NCBI RefSeq assembly: GCF_000495435.3
Contig: NZ_AXUN02000231.1
Coordinates: forward strand, 31,683 to 95,682
DNA from: Youngiibacter fragilis 232.1
GTDB lineage: Bacteria; Bacillota; Clostridia; Clostridiales; Clostridiaceae
Length of the DNA: 64,000 nt
Direction of reading: 5' to 3'
A program made the position numbers and the translations under genes. The notes below the pieces were generated by a model, which saw only the letters and a program-made list of their open reading frames with translations, had not been told where the DNA came from and ran no database searches. Every line of letters begins with the position of its first letter. The stretch's first letter is position 1. Of the stretch, positions 35,170 through 43,541 are shown piece by piece.

Positions 35170-36117
35170 GTGCTTGAATGGAAGGAGTTTGACAGGATCC
35201 GAGTGTGGATGCTGAGAAACGCAAGACCGATTGACCTTGCCAGATGGAAATACCACTTCGAGGAAGGCTCAATACATGAGGTCATGACCTGCCTTAGTGC
35301 ATACCAGAACAGTGATGGTGGATTTGGCCATGCGCTGGAGGCGGATTCATGGAATCCATCCTCCACACCGGTACAGACGGCAGCGGCGGTTGGAATACTT
35401 AAGGAGTCAGGATTTCAGGACAGAAGGGATGGCCTTGTAAGTGCAATCCTCGGTTACCTTGACAGTGAGTCAGGTTTCAGAGAGGGCAGATGGGAAAATG
35501 TAGCCCAGTCAAATGATTCCTATCCCCATGCCCCGTGGTGGTCATATCAATCTGGGAGTAAAGAAAGGGAGAGGTTCAACCCAACAGCGACACTTACAGG
35601 GTTCATACTTCTATTTGCAGAGAGGAATTCCGGTTTGTTCAAAAAAGGCATATTGCTTGCTGATGAGCTTATCAAGGAGTTTCTTGATAATAAGAAGATC
35701 GACATGCATCCTTTGATATGTATCCAGGACCTTCTGGAGGACATATCAAAGGCCAGGGTGGAAAATCTTGTGAGGTATGAGGATGCTGCAAAAGCCTTTA
35801 CCGAGAGGGCTGCAGAGCTGATACTATCAGACAGGGACAACTGGGGAGGCTACTGCTCATATCCATCACATTTTGTAAAGTCAAAGGGGGATGAAGTGGA
35901 CAGAAGGCTGGGAGACCTGTCCATTAAGGAAGCAGAATGGCTGGTAAGTAGAAGGAATGAGGATGGGGTATGGGATATCTCATGGAACTGGGAAGGATAC
36001 CCTAAGGAGTTCGCCATTTCAGAGAACTGGTGGAAGGGAAACCTGGCAGTACGAAACTGCATGTTCCTGAGGGCCATGGGGAAGATAGAAGGACTGAGAG
36101 TCAGGGAGAGGATCTGA
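35170..36117 (+). CDS. Toroid-fold (squalene cyclase/prenyltransferase-like) hypothetical protein
   Basis: A 315-aa soluble protein with repeated QW-like elements of the alpha/alpha toroid fold: YQNSDGGFGHALEADSW near residue 45, DSESGFREGRWENV near 100, and RRNEDGVWDISWNWEGYP near 270. The DXDD cyclase motif is absent, so this is not a squalene-hopene cyclase; similar proteins are annotated as prenyltransferase-like hypotheticals. No signal peptide. The start is GTG at 35170 behind AAAGGAGGC. It lies ~60 nt ahead of the flavodoxin-family gene, so the two may share a transcript. Confidence 0.6.
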   Translation: MLEWKEFDRIRVWMLRNARPIDLARWKYHFEEGSIHEVMTCLSAYQNSDGGFGHALEADSWNPSSTPVQTAAAVGILKESGFQDRRDGLVSAILGYLDSESGFREGRWENVAQSNDSYPHAPWWSYQSGSKERERFNPTATLTGFILLFAERNSGLFKKGILLADELIKEFLDNKKIDMHPLICIQDLLEDISKARVENLVRYEDAAKAFTERAAELILSDRDNWGGYCSYPSHFVKSKGDEVDRRLGDLSIKEAEWLVSRRNEDGVWDISWNWEGYPKEFAISENWWKGNLAVRNCMFLRAMGKIEGLRVRERI

Positions 36118-36179
36118 CAGAACAGGAAAAGTATGTCAATGATCAGATGGAATAGATCATTTAAAATCGGAGGAATATG

Positions 36180-36815
36180 ATGAAGGTAATTGCAATCAAC
36201 GGAAGTCCGAAAAGGGAAGGAAACACATATCATGCGCTGAGGCTCGTCCTCAATGAGATTGAGAAGGAAGGCATAGAGACTGAGATGATCCATGTCGGGG
36301 CCAGGCAGGTCCAGGAATGCATAGCATGCGGGATGTGCGCGAAAAACAAGGATGAGAAGTGCGTACTGCAGGGAGATGACCTTAACCTATGGATACAGAA
36401 GATGAAGGAGGCTGATGGAATACTTCTTGGGTCTCCGATACATTTTTCCGGTATCTCTGCCTTGATGAAGGCGTTCCTCGACAGGGCATTCTACGTGTCA
36501 AGCAACAACGGGGGACTTTTCAGGCATAAGGTTGGAGCTTCAGTAGGAGCAGTAAGAAGGTCGGGAGGAGTTCCCGCATTCGATATGATGAACAGATACA
36601 TACTATATGCTGAAATGCTCATGCCATCCTCAAACTACTGGAATGTGATCCATGGGGCTGCTCCAGGCGAAGTGGAAAAGGATGAGGAAGGTATGCAGAT
36701 AATGAGGCTTCTCGGCAAGAACATGGCATGGCTCATGAAGGTTGTGGATGAAGGCAAAAAGACCTACCCGGCACCTGAAAGGGAAAAGAAGGTCAGGATG
36801 AACTTCATAAGATAG
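36180..36815 (+). CDS. NADPH-dependent FMN reductase / iron-sulfur flavoprotein-like
   Basis: A 211-aa flavodoxin-like protein: the FMN phosphate loop INGSPKREGNTYHAL at the N-terminus, GSPIHFSGISALMKAFLDR in the middle, and an embedded cysteine cluster CIACGMCAKNKDEKC at about residues 45-60 like that of iron-sulfur flavoproteins. It probably reduces quinones or other acceptors using FMN. The ATG at 36180 is preferred over the adjacent ATG at 36177 because CGGAGGA lies 5-6 nt upstream. The next gene starts 8 nt downstream. Confidence 0.82.
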   Translation: MKVIAINGSPKREGNTYHALRLVLNEIEKEGIETEMIHVGARQVQECIACGMCAKNKDEKCVLQGDDLNLWIQKMKEADGILLGSPIHFSGISALMKAFLDRAFYVSSNNGGLFRHKVGASVGAVRRSGGVPAFDMMNRYILYAEMLMPSSNYWNVIHGAAPGEVEKDEEGMQIMRLLGKNMAWLMKVVDEGKKTYPAPEREKKVRMNFIR

Positions 36816-36823
36816 GAGGCTGT

Positions 36824-37651
36824 ATGAAAAGGGTAGAACTGATCCAGACTGTATCCGGTATTGTTGAAGGATCTTCTGCGAATCGTGTTGCTGAGGACTG
36901 TGTCATACGGCCAGAGCTTTCCGGAATGAGGATATTTGAAAGCCCGCTGTTTGCGTTTGGCGATCCTATGGATCCGACATTTGATAAGCTGAAGGAAAAA
37001 ACTGTCATCGGTCCCCATTTCATGTCGCCTCAGGAATGGATGCCTGGGGTGAAAACTGTCATCTCAATCTTCCTCCCATTCACCGAGGAGGTAAGGAGAG
37101 GAAAAGACTCGTCTCCGCAATGGCCTTCAAGCGCATGGCTGCATGGAAGGATCGAAGGGCAGGCGTTCATCAACATGATGCTGGCCATGTCTGTTGCTGA
37201 AATTGAATCCTATGGATACAAAGCCATGGCTCCATCACTTGACGGAAGGTACTGGTCTCTCATACACGATGGGAATACCGATACAGAAAAGGCAGGGTTT
37301 TCAAGCAACTGGTCAGAAAGGCATGTGGCCTATATTTCGGGCCATGGGACATTCGGCCTTTCTAAAGGGCTTATCACAAAGCATGGGATTGCCGGAAGAT
37401 TCGCAAGCATCCTTACAGACATGGATATTGAAAAGGATGAGAGATACTACACTGAGCTTTATGAGAACTGCAGCATGTGCGGAGCCTGTGCGAAAAGATG
37501 TCCGGCAGGTGCCATTTCGGTCCTGAAGGGAAAAGACCACAAGAAGTGCTCTGATTACCTTGATACAACAGCTGCAAGATTTGAACCGCGCTACGGCTGC
37601 GACAAGTGTCAGACCAAGGTCCCATGTGAAACCTGCATACCGGAAAAATAG
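36824..37651 (+). CDS. 4Fe-4S double-cluster epoxyqueuosine reductase-like protein
   Basis: A 275-aa protein ending with CSMCGACAKRCPAGAIS, a 4Fe-4S binding motif, and a second set CDKCQTKVPCETC. This C-terminal arrangement and the body (VKTVISIFLPF, HVAYISGHGTFGLSKGLIT) match epoxyqueuosine reductase (QueG)-like proteins that lack the HEAT tail. True QueG uses cobalamin; these shorter paralogues have unknown substrates. The ATG follows a GGAGG in the end of the flavodoxin-family gene (8-nt gap), so the pair may form an electron-transfer module. A long terminator begins at the stop codon. Confidence 0.75.
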   Translation: MKRVELIQTVSGIVEGSSANRVAEDCVIRPELSGMRIFESPLFAFGDPMDPTFDKLKEKTVIGPHFMSPQEWMPGVKTVISIFLPFTEEVRRGKDSSPQWPSSAWLHGRIEGQAFINMMLAMSVAEIESYGYKAMAPSLDGRYWSLIHDGNTDTEKAGFSSNWSERHVAYISGHGTFGLSKGLITKHGIAGRFASILTDMDIEKDERYYTELYENCSMCGACAKRCPAGAISVLKGKDHKKCSDYLDTTAARFEPRYGCDKCQTKVPCETCIPEK

Positions 37652-37697
37652 AAATAAGAAGGGATAAACTGGACCTGCAGTTTATCCCTTCTTATTT
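37652..37697. terminator. 20-bp perfect hairpin between convergent genes
   Basis: AAATAAGAAGGGATAAACTG and its complement flank a GACCTG loop, with A-rich and T-rich ends, so it can stop transcription both ways: the Fe-S protein gene (plus) and the OYE-family gene (minus). Confidence 0.8.
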
Positions 37698-37706
37698 ATT
37701 CTTACC

Positions 37707-38801
37707 TCATTTTATGTCCGGGTTTACCGTGCAGACCATCCTTCTGTTCCTTGCAACTGCGCCTATGCAGGCGTTGCAGTAGATGCAGCTGTTGATCGCT
37801 TCGCCTGACTGGAACTTGTTTGGAAGGTTCGGGTCAGCTATCAGGGGTCTTGCCATAGCTATGAAATCTGCTGAGCCTAACTTAATGATATTCTCGGCAA
37901 ACTCCCTGTCAGTGATCTTGCCTACTGCTATCACCGGTACCTTTGCATATTCCTTGACTTCAGCCGCATATCCGGTAAAGATACCCTGCTCGGCATCGGC
38001 TCTTGGTATTGAAACAGCCCCTACAGTGCATCTCTTGAGCTGAGCAGGGAAAGGGATGTCATTTGATGACAGGTTTATTACATCTACCCCTGCTTTTTCA
38101 AGGTATCCGACTACAGCTTTGAGCTCGTCCCTGTCCATGCCGCCTTCCATGCCATCCCTTGCGTTGATCCTGGCGCTGACTGTATAGTCTTCACCGCACT
38201 TTTCCTTGATCTTCCTTATCGTCTCACAGACAATCCTTGACCTGCCTTCTGCATCGGTTCCGTATATGTCAGTCCTTTTGTTCATATAGGGGGAAAGGAA
38301 GCAGCTCAGGAGATAGAGATGTGCTGCATGGAGCTCAACTCCGTCAAAGCCTGCCTGTTTTGCCCTTACAGCCGTGGCTGCAAAGCCATCTTCGATTTCG
38401 ATGATTTCATTTATAGTCAGAGCCCTTGGTGAGGTGTCCCTAATGTAGGGAATACCCGAAGGGGACACAAGGTCGGCTGATCCCTGAGGTCCGTTGTGGC
38501 CCAGCTGAAGTATGGCACAAGCTCCTTTTGATCTGATCGTTTCTGCCAAAGTGCTCAGGCCCTCGATTGTTGAGTCATCCCAGATTCCGAGTGCCCCTGT
38601 TCCGTAGGCGATGCCCTTCCATGGATAAGCCGCTTCTACTATTATGGCACCTGCGCCGCCTTCAGCAAGTCTTCTGTGGTAGTTCAAAAGGTCTTCCGTC
38701 ACATAACCGTTGTCGCTGTAGCATGTTGCGACAGCCGGCATGATGAGCCTGTTCCTAAGTGTGGTATTTCCTATCTTCCCTGAATCGAATAGTCCTGCCA
38801 T
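37707..38801 (-). CDS. NADH:flavin oxidoreductase, old yellow enzyme family
   Basis: A 364-aa TIM-barrel FMN enzyme. It starts LFDSGKIGNTTLRNRLIMPA, has ILQLGHNG, the active-site DGVELHAAHLYLLSCFLSPYMNKRTD region, and GSADFIAMARPLIADP. The C-terminus keeps a cysteine set CIYCNAC...C with 11-residue spacing before the last one, as in 4Fe-4S OYEs such as 2,4-dienoyl-CoA reductase, but the FAD/NADH domains of those larger enzymes are missing. It likely reduces enoates with electrons from a separate partner. The ATG at 38801 follows AAGGAGG. The next gene, acoR, is divergent. Confidence 0.85.
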   Translation of the reverse strand: MAGLFDSGKIGNTTLRNRLIMPAVATCYSDNGYVTEDLLNYHRRLAEGGAGAIIVEAAYPWKGIAYGTGALGIWDDSTIEGLSTLAETIRSKGACAILQLGHNGPQGSADLVSPSGIPYIRDTSPRALTINEIIEIEDGFAATAVRAKQAGFDGVELHAAHLYLLSCFLSPYMNKRTDIYGTDAEGRSRIVCETIRKIKEKCGEDYTVSARINARDGMEGGMDRDELKAVVGYLEKAGVDVINLSSNDIPFPAQLKRCTVGAVSIPRADAEQGIFTGYAAEVKEYAKVPVIAVGKITDREFAENIIKLGSADFIAMARPLIADPNLPNKFQSGEAINSCIYCNACIGAVARNRRMVCTVNPDIK

Positions 38802-38949
38802 ATTCCAACCTCCTTGTTTTGACATTATCATTATATCAACCGAGGATGTTTTTGGGTATTGAATGGTCTGAAATTTCCAAAAAATACTGATTTTGTCTCA
38901 AATTCGTGATAAAATTCAAGTGGACGACCTGAAAACGTTTAGAGGAGGA

Positions 38950-40911
38950 ATGAGAAATTTGGACCTCGATGAGAAAAAGAGAATGTGGGAAGAGTTCATA
39001 TACAAGGGCACAATGAATCCTGGAGTGAACAGGAACGTTGCACTGAGCTGGATGAAGTGCAGCAAGAAGAAGGTCGACCCCTTCGGAGGAATGGGCAGGA
39101 AGACAGATCCGGAGCTCCTTAAGAGCATACGTGAAGAAAACCAGTGGCTGATCGACATCGCAGGACCGATAATGAGGAACCTCTTCGATATAGTGAGCGG
39201 ATCACATTTCCTCCTTGTGCTCACCGACAGCTGCGGATATATACTAGAGACGATCGGAGATGAAGCCGTCAACAGGATGGCACATGAGATGCATTTCGAG
39301 GTGGGAATGCTGTGGAACGATGATGCCGTGGGCACCAATGCCATTGGCGTTGCCCTTGACCAGGATGTGCAGATACAGATGGCAGGTGCAGAGCATTACT
39401 GCATCACCCACCACAAATGGACCTGCTCCGCATCCCCGATACACGGACTGAACGGCGAGGTCGTTGGATGTCTTAACATATCTGGAGATGCATCAATGGT
39501 AAACTCCCATTCATTGGGCATAGTTGCAGCAGCAGCCTTTGGAATAGAGAACCAGATACTGCAGAGGCATACTACGGGGCTGATGAGGACCGCACTTGAC
39601 AGCTCGTCTGACGGGATCGTCATCCTCGATGAATCCTTCAGGAGCGTATGGATGAACAAGGCGGCAGAGAACATACTGTTCATGGGGCTTTCTGAACTCT
39701 CAGGAATGGACTTCAGGAGCCTTATGCCCGACATGCCGTGGGTAGCGTCAGAAAAGAGCGTACAGGGAAAGAGGCATGTGAGGAATGACTGCAAGCTTAT
39801 TCTCGGCAGCATGACCTATCAGATGAGCGCCAGCATTTCTCCCATAATCTTCGAGAGAAGCATCATCGGTTACTCGGTATCCATGATGAGGCAGGAGCAG
39901 CTGCTTAAGACAGTGAACAAGGTCACAGGAAACCATGCCACCTATACCTTCGATGACATATATGCCACGGATCCTGTAATGAAGAGGGTGATCCAGATGG
40001 CTCAGAAGTACTCGAAGTATGACGGCAATATTCTGATCGAGGGTGAGAGCGGCACCGGGAAGGAACTTTTCGCGCAGGCGATACATAATGCAAGTGCCCG
40101 GGCGGATGCGCCTTTTGTTACGATCAACTGTGCATCCATACCCAGGGACCTTGTTGAAAGCGAGCTCTTCTGATATGAGAAGGGTGCATTCACAGGAGCC
40201 CTTAAGGAAGGTAAACCAGGCAAATTCGAGCTGGCTGACGGCGGGACCATCCTCCTGGATGAGATAGGGGAGATGCCTCTTGAATTCCAGCCCAAGCTTC
40301 TTAGGATAGTCCAGTCGAGATGCGTGCAGCGGCTTGGCGGCAAGTACGAGAAGAAGCTGGACATAAGGATCATAGTAGCCACCAACCGAAACCTTAAAGA
40401 CGAGGTGGCGGCAAGGAACTTCAGGGAGGACCTTTACTTCAGGTTCAATGTTCTTAAGCTGACAATTCCGCCACTCCGAGAAAGGAAGAAGGACATAGCC
40501 TATTGCGCAGAGAAATTCCTCGAGCACTTCAACCAGAGGTACCCTGAAATAAGCAAGGAAATGGACGGAAGGTTCTTAAGGGAGCTTGAAGGCCATTACT
40601 GGCCGGGTAATGTGAGGGAGCTCCAGAATTGCATTGAAAGGGCCTTCTATACTGGAACAGGGAATGTCCTGACGGATGCATCCGCTTATTTCGATTCCAT
40701 AGATGAACCTAAGAGCAGCAAACATCAGGCAAGGGCATTCAACGGGACGCTGGATGAGCTTGAAGGCAGAAACGTCGAGACCGTACTCAAGGATTGCGGC
40801 GGTGATGTTTGCCTGGCAGCTGAAAAGCTTGGTATAAGCAGGGCGTCCATGTACAGGAGACTTAAGAAATACGGCATAAACTCCAAGGAAGCATCAGGAC
40901 GGTTATCCTAA
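38950..40911 (+). pseudogene. acoR: Sigma-54-dependent activator AcoR, interrupted by TGA in the AAA+ domain
   Basis: The frame encodes an AcoR-type activator: GAF-like sensor (residues ~60-190), PAS (~215-310), sigma-54 AAA+ domain and C-terminal Fis-type helix-turn-helix (LAAEKLGISRASMYRRLKKYG). A TGA at 40171-40173 replaces the glycine expected between ESELF and YEKGAFTGA, the loop that contacts sigma-54. The frame continues intact with Walker B LLDEIGEM, the arginine finger region and the HTH. A single base change (GGA to TGA) explains it; a sequencing error or recent nonsense mutation are both possible. The ATG at 38950 is weakly supported: GAGG is 4 nt upstream. A TTG at 38959 is an alternative. 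Confidence 0.8.
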
Positions 40912-40963
40912 TCTCAAATATGAGACGATTTTGAAATTGAGACAATAAATCTCAAAAGTGAGA
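40912..40963. promoter_or_regulatory. Tandem AcoR-type operator sites TCTCA-N4-TGAGA
   Basis: Two perfect inverted repeats, TCTCAAATATGAGA (40912-40925) and TCTCAAAAGTGAGA (40950-40963), flank a half site TTGAGAC (40937-40943). They lie 125-180 nt upstream of the sigma-54 promoter at 41088, the usual enhancer distance. A related element, TCTCAAATTCGTGA, lies at 38896-38909 ahead of acoR, suggesting autoregulation. Binding by AcoR is inferred. Confidence 0.65.
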
Positions 40964-41010
40964 ATCCGGAAGATCTGTAAAAACAGCAGATTTTCCGGAT
41001 TGTTTTTTTT
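40963..41010 (+). terminator. Intrinsic terminator of acoR
   Basis: AATCCGGAA and ATCTG arms pair with CAG, AGAT and TTCCGGATT, with a single mismatch, followed by eight T. It overlaps the last base of the second operator. Confidence 0.85.
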
Positions 41011-41087
41011 GGCATGCAATTATTAATGGTTGGTCAAAAACAGGGCAATCTGATGTAAAGTTGTCAAATGATTCGGATAATTCAAGG

Positions 41088-41104
41088 TTGGCATGAAAGA
41101 TGCT
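41088..41104 (+). promoter_or_regulatory. Sigma-54 (-24/-12) promoter of the aco operon
   Basis: TTGGCAT, then GAAAG, then ATGCT: GG at 41090-41091 and GC at 41102-41103 are separated by exactly 10 nt, the sigma-54 rule. It lies 44 nt ahead of the first gene and downstream of the TCTCA-N4-TGAGA sites. Confidence 0.75.
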
Positions 41105-41147
41105 ATATATAGGTTGTTCATGAAAAAAAGGAAGGAGGGAGGTTTTA

Positions 41148-41504
41148 TTGGAGAGGTATATCATCGAGTTTGGAATTGGAATGGACTTTCATGGACAGGA
41201 CATCAACAATGCAGCACGAAAGGCTGTAAAGGATGCAATATCGAAAAGCTGCCTGTGCGGACTGCAGGAGGTGCTGCATATTGATGACCTTGACAAGGGG
41301 GTGCGGATAAAGGTGACGGTAGCTGTGACTAAACCGGAGCTCATTGACGTGGAGGGCATAAAGAACTGCCTTCCGGTAGGTGAGGTTATCGTCAGGGCGG
41401 TCCATGGAGGTCTGAACGTGCCTGGGATATACCTTCCGAGGTTCGGGGACAGAGATGACAGCATCGAAGCTGCCATAGCGTGTGTAGAAGTAGGTATCAC
41501 TTGA
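41148..41504 (+). CDS. Lin0512 family protein, first gene of the aco operon
   Basis: A 118-aa protein matching the Lin0512 conserved family: IIEFGIGMDFHGQDINNAARKAVKDAI at the start, then HIDDLDKGVRIKVTVAV, LPVGEVIVRAVHGGL and DRDDSIEAAIACVEVGI. The family is found beside ring- or keto-compound catabolic genes but has no known biochemical function. The start is TTG at 41148 behind GGAGGGAGG. It is the promoter-proximal gene under sigma-54 control, 33 nt ahead of acoA, which suggests a role in acetoin oxidation or its intermediates. Confidence 0.75.
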   Translation: MERYIIEFGIGMDFHGQDINNAARKAVKDAISKSCLCGLQEVLHIDDLDKGVRIKVTVAVTKPELIDVEGIKNCLPVGEVIVRAVHGGLNVPGIYLPRFGDRDDSIEAAIACVEVGIT

Positions 41505-41537
41505 GTTCAATCAAACAGATAAAAGGAGGAACATTCA

Positions 41538-42521
41538 ATGGTAAACAAGGAAGCCATCCGTGACATGTACGTCACAATGAAGAAGATCCGAGAGTTTGAG
41601 ACCAAGGCTATGGATCTCTTCGCAGAGGGCAAGATTCCGGGATTCGTCCACCTGTACATCGGGGAAGAGGCCGTAGCGGCAGGCACATGCCAGCAGCTGA
41701 GGACAGACGACTACATCACATCCACTCACAGGGGCCATGGTCACATTGTGGCAAAGGGCGGAGAGCTCAAGTACATGATGGCGGAGCTTTATGGAAAGGC
41801 AACCGGATACTGCAAGGGCAAAGGCGGCTCGATGCACATCGCTGATGCTACAAAGGGAATACTCGGTGCAAATGGCATAGTTGGAGCCGGACACAATATT
41901 GCAGTGGGAGCCGGGCTTTCAGCCAAGTACCAGGGTACTGACAAGGTCGTCGTCTGCTTCTTCGGGGATGCTTCGACCAACCAGGGGACTTTCCATGAGT
42001 CACTTAACCTTGCATCGATCTGGAAGCTTCCGGTAGTCTTCGTATGCGAGAACAACTACTATGGAATCTCAATGAGCCAGGCAAGGCATCAGGCCATAAA
42101 GGATGTTGCGGACAGAGCGGTCGCTTATGGAATACCAGGACTGGCAATTGATGGAAATGACGTATTTGCGGTATACGAGGCAGTAGGCGAAGCAGTCAAG
42201 AGGGCAAGGAGCGGAATGGGCCCAACTCTTATTGAGTGCAAGACCTACAGGCAGAGGGGACATTTTGAGGGAGATGCTGCAAACTACAAGCCAGAGGAAG
42301 AGCAGAAGGAATGGCTGAAGAAGGACCCGCTTCCAAGAATTCTGTCGTTCATTAAGGAAAATGAAGTTATGGCCGACGAAGAGATCGCTAAGCTTGATGC
42401 AGATATAGCTGCAGAGCTTGAGGAAGCTGTTAGGTTCGCCGAAGAGAGTCCTTATCCGACATTGGAGAGTTCTGTCGAGGACATCTATTCTGATATCATC
42501 GAGGAGGTGCGTTCAAGATGA
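41538..42521 (+). CDS. acoA: Acetoin dehydrogenase E1 component, alpha subunit
   Basis: A 327-aa TPP-binding E1-alpha: FVHLYIGEEAVAAG, the STHRGHGH segment, and the TPP/Mg motif GDASTNQGTFHESLNLASIWKLPVVFVCENN spread over about residues 140-170. It cleaves acetoin (or a 2-oxo acid) and transfers the hydroxyethyl group to the lipoyl E2. The operon with acoX and E2/E3 genes points to acetoin rather than pyruvate. The ATG follows AAAGGAGGA. The 3' end overlaps acoB by 4 nt (ATGA). Confidence 0.9.
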   Translation: MVNKEAIRDMYVTMKKIREFETKAMDLFAEGKIPGFVHLYIGEEAVAAGTCQQLRTDDYITSTHRGHGHIVAKGGELKYMMAELYGKATGYCKGKGGSMHIADATKGILGANGIVGAGHNIAVGAGLSAKYQGTDKVVVCFFGDASTNQGTFHESLNLASIWKLPVVFVCENNYYGISMSQARHQAIKDVADRAVAYGIPGLAIDGNDVFAVYEAVGEAVKRARSGMGPTLIECKTYRQRGHFEGDAANYKPEEEQKEWLKKDPLPRILSFIKENEVMADEEIAKLDADIAAELEEAVRFAEESPYPTLESSVEDIYSDIIEEVRSR

Positions 42522-43486
42522 GTAAAATGACATATATGGAGGCTCTCCGCGAGGGGATGAGCATCAGGATGAGGGAAAACAAGAATGTCATACTCTTTGG
42601 AGAAGATGTAGGTGCATTTGGAGGCTGTTTCGGAGTTTCAGGCGGAATGCTGAATGAGTTCGGACCTGACAGGGTAAGGGACACGCCGATATCAGAGGGT
42701 GTCATAGTCGGATGTGCAGTAGGTGCGGCAGCCACAGGAATGAGACCGATAGCTGAGCTCATGTTCATAGATTTCGTAACTGTCGGCATGGACCAGCTTG
42801 TCAACCAGGCTGCGAAGATGAGATATATGTTCGGCGGAAAGCTCAATCTGCCAATGGTCCTGAGGATGCCCGCAGGTGGTGGAATCTCAGCAGCAGCTCA
42901 GCATTCACAGTCACTTGAAGCATGGCTGACTCACGTACCGGGCTTGAAGGTAGTATATCCCTCAACTCCACAGGATGCGCTTGGGCTTATGCTTGCGGCG
43001 ATTGACGATGAGAATCCGGTAGTTGTCGTAGAGAACAAGGTGCTTTATGGAACATCAGGAGATGTAACGAGCCTTGAACCTATTCCGCTTGGAAAGGGTG
43101 ACATAAAGAGAGCCGGAAAGGACCTGACGATCGTAGCGTATGGGAAGATGGTAATGGATGCTTTGGCAGCAGCTGATGTGCTTGCAAAGGAAGGCATCGA
43201 ATGTGAAGTTGTGGACCCGAGGTCACTGTATCCACTCGATAAGGCCCTTATAGGAGAGTCTGTCGCAAGGACACATAAGGCTCTTGTAGTCACAGAAGAG
43301 GCCAAGAGAGGCGGATATGGCGGAGAGATCTCAGCGATAATCGCTGAAGAGTTCTTTGATTCACTTGATGCTCCAGTAGTTAGAGTGGGAGCCCTTAACG
43401 CACCTATTCCTTTCTCACCTCCTCTTGAGCAGTATGTGCTGCCAAACTCCAAGGATATCGCTGCAGCAGCAAGAAAAATGTTTTAG
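42518..43486 (+). CDS. acoB: Acetoin dehydrogenase E1 component, beta subunit
   Basis: A 322-aa transketolase-like pyrimidine-binding subunit: TYMEALREGM, LFGEDVGAFGGCFG, DTPISEGVIVGCAVGAAATG, and the C-terminal HKALVVTEEAKRGGYG. It completes the E1 active site with AcoA. The start overlaps acoA by 4 nt, so translation is coupled. A gap of 55 nt to acoX contains a small possible hairpin (GGAAGGCTAAGGCCTTCC). Confidence 0.92.
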   Translation: MSKMTYMEALREGMSIRMRENKNVILFGEDVGAFGGCFGVSGGMLNEFGPDRVRDTPISEGVIVGCAVGAAATGMRPIAELMFIDFVTVGMDQLVNQAAKMRYMFGGKLNLPMVLRMPAGGGISAAAQHSQSLEAWLTHVPGLKVVYPSTPQDALGLMLAAIDDENPVVVVENKVLYGTSGDVTSLEPIPLGKGDIKRAGKDLTIVAYGKMVMDALAAADVLAKEGIECEVVDPRSLYPLDKALIGESVARTHKALVVTEEAKRGGYGGEISAIIAEEFFDSLDAPVVRVGALNAPIPFSPPLEQYVLPNSKDIAAAARKMF

Positions 43487-43541
43487 TTAATGGATCGCAG
43501 GGAAGGCTAAGGCCTTCCCTGTTCCGGAAAGGATGATTTAG

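Noticed and set aside
40171..40173. TGA in acoR as selenocysteine or as a reassigned glycine codon
   Set aside because: The conserved residue there is glycine, no selenocysteine role exists in this loop, and TGA ends many intact genes in the window (for example those ending at 4376, 15804's neighbour at 16625, and 21333), so the code is standard.
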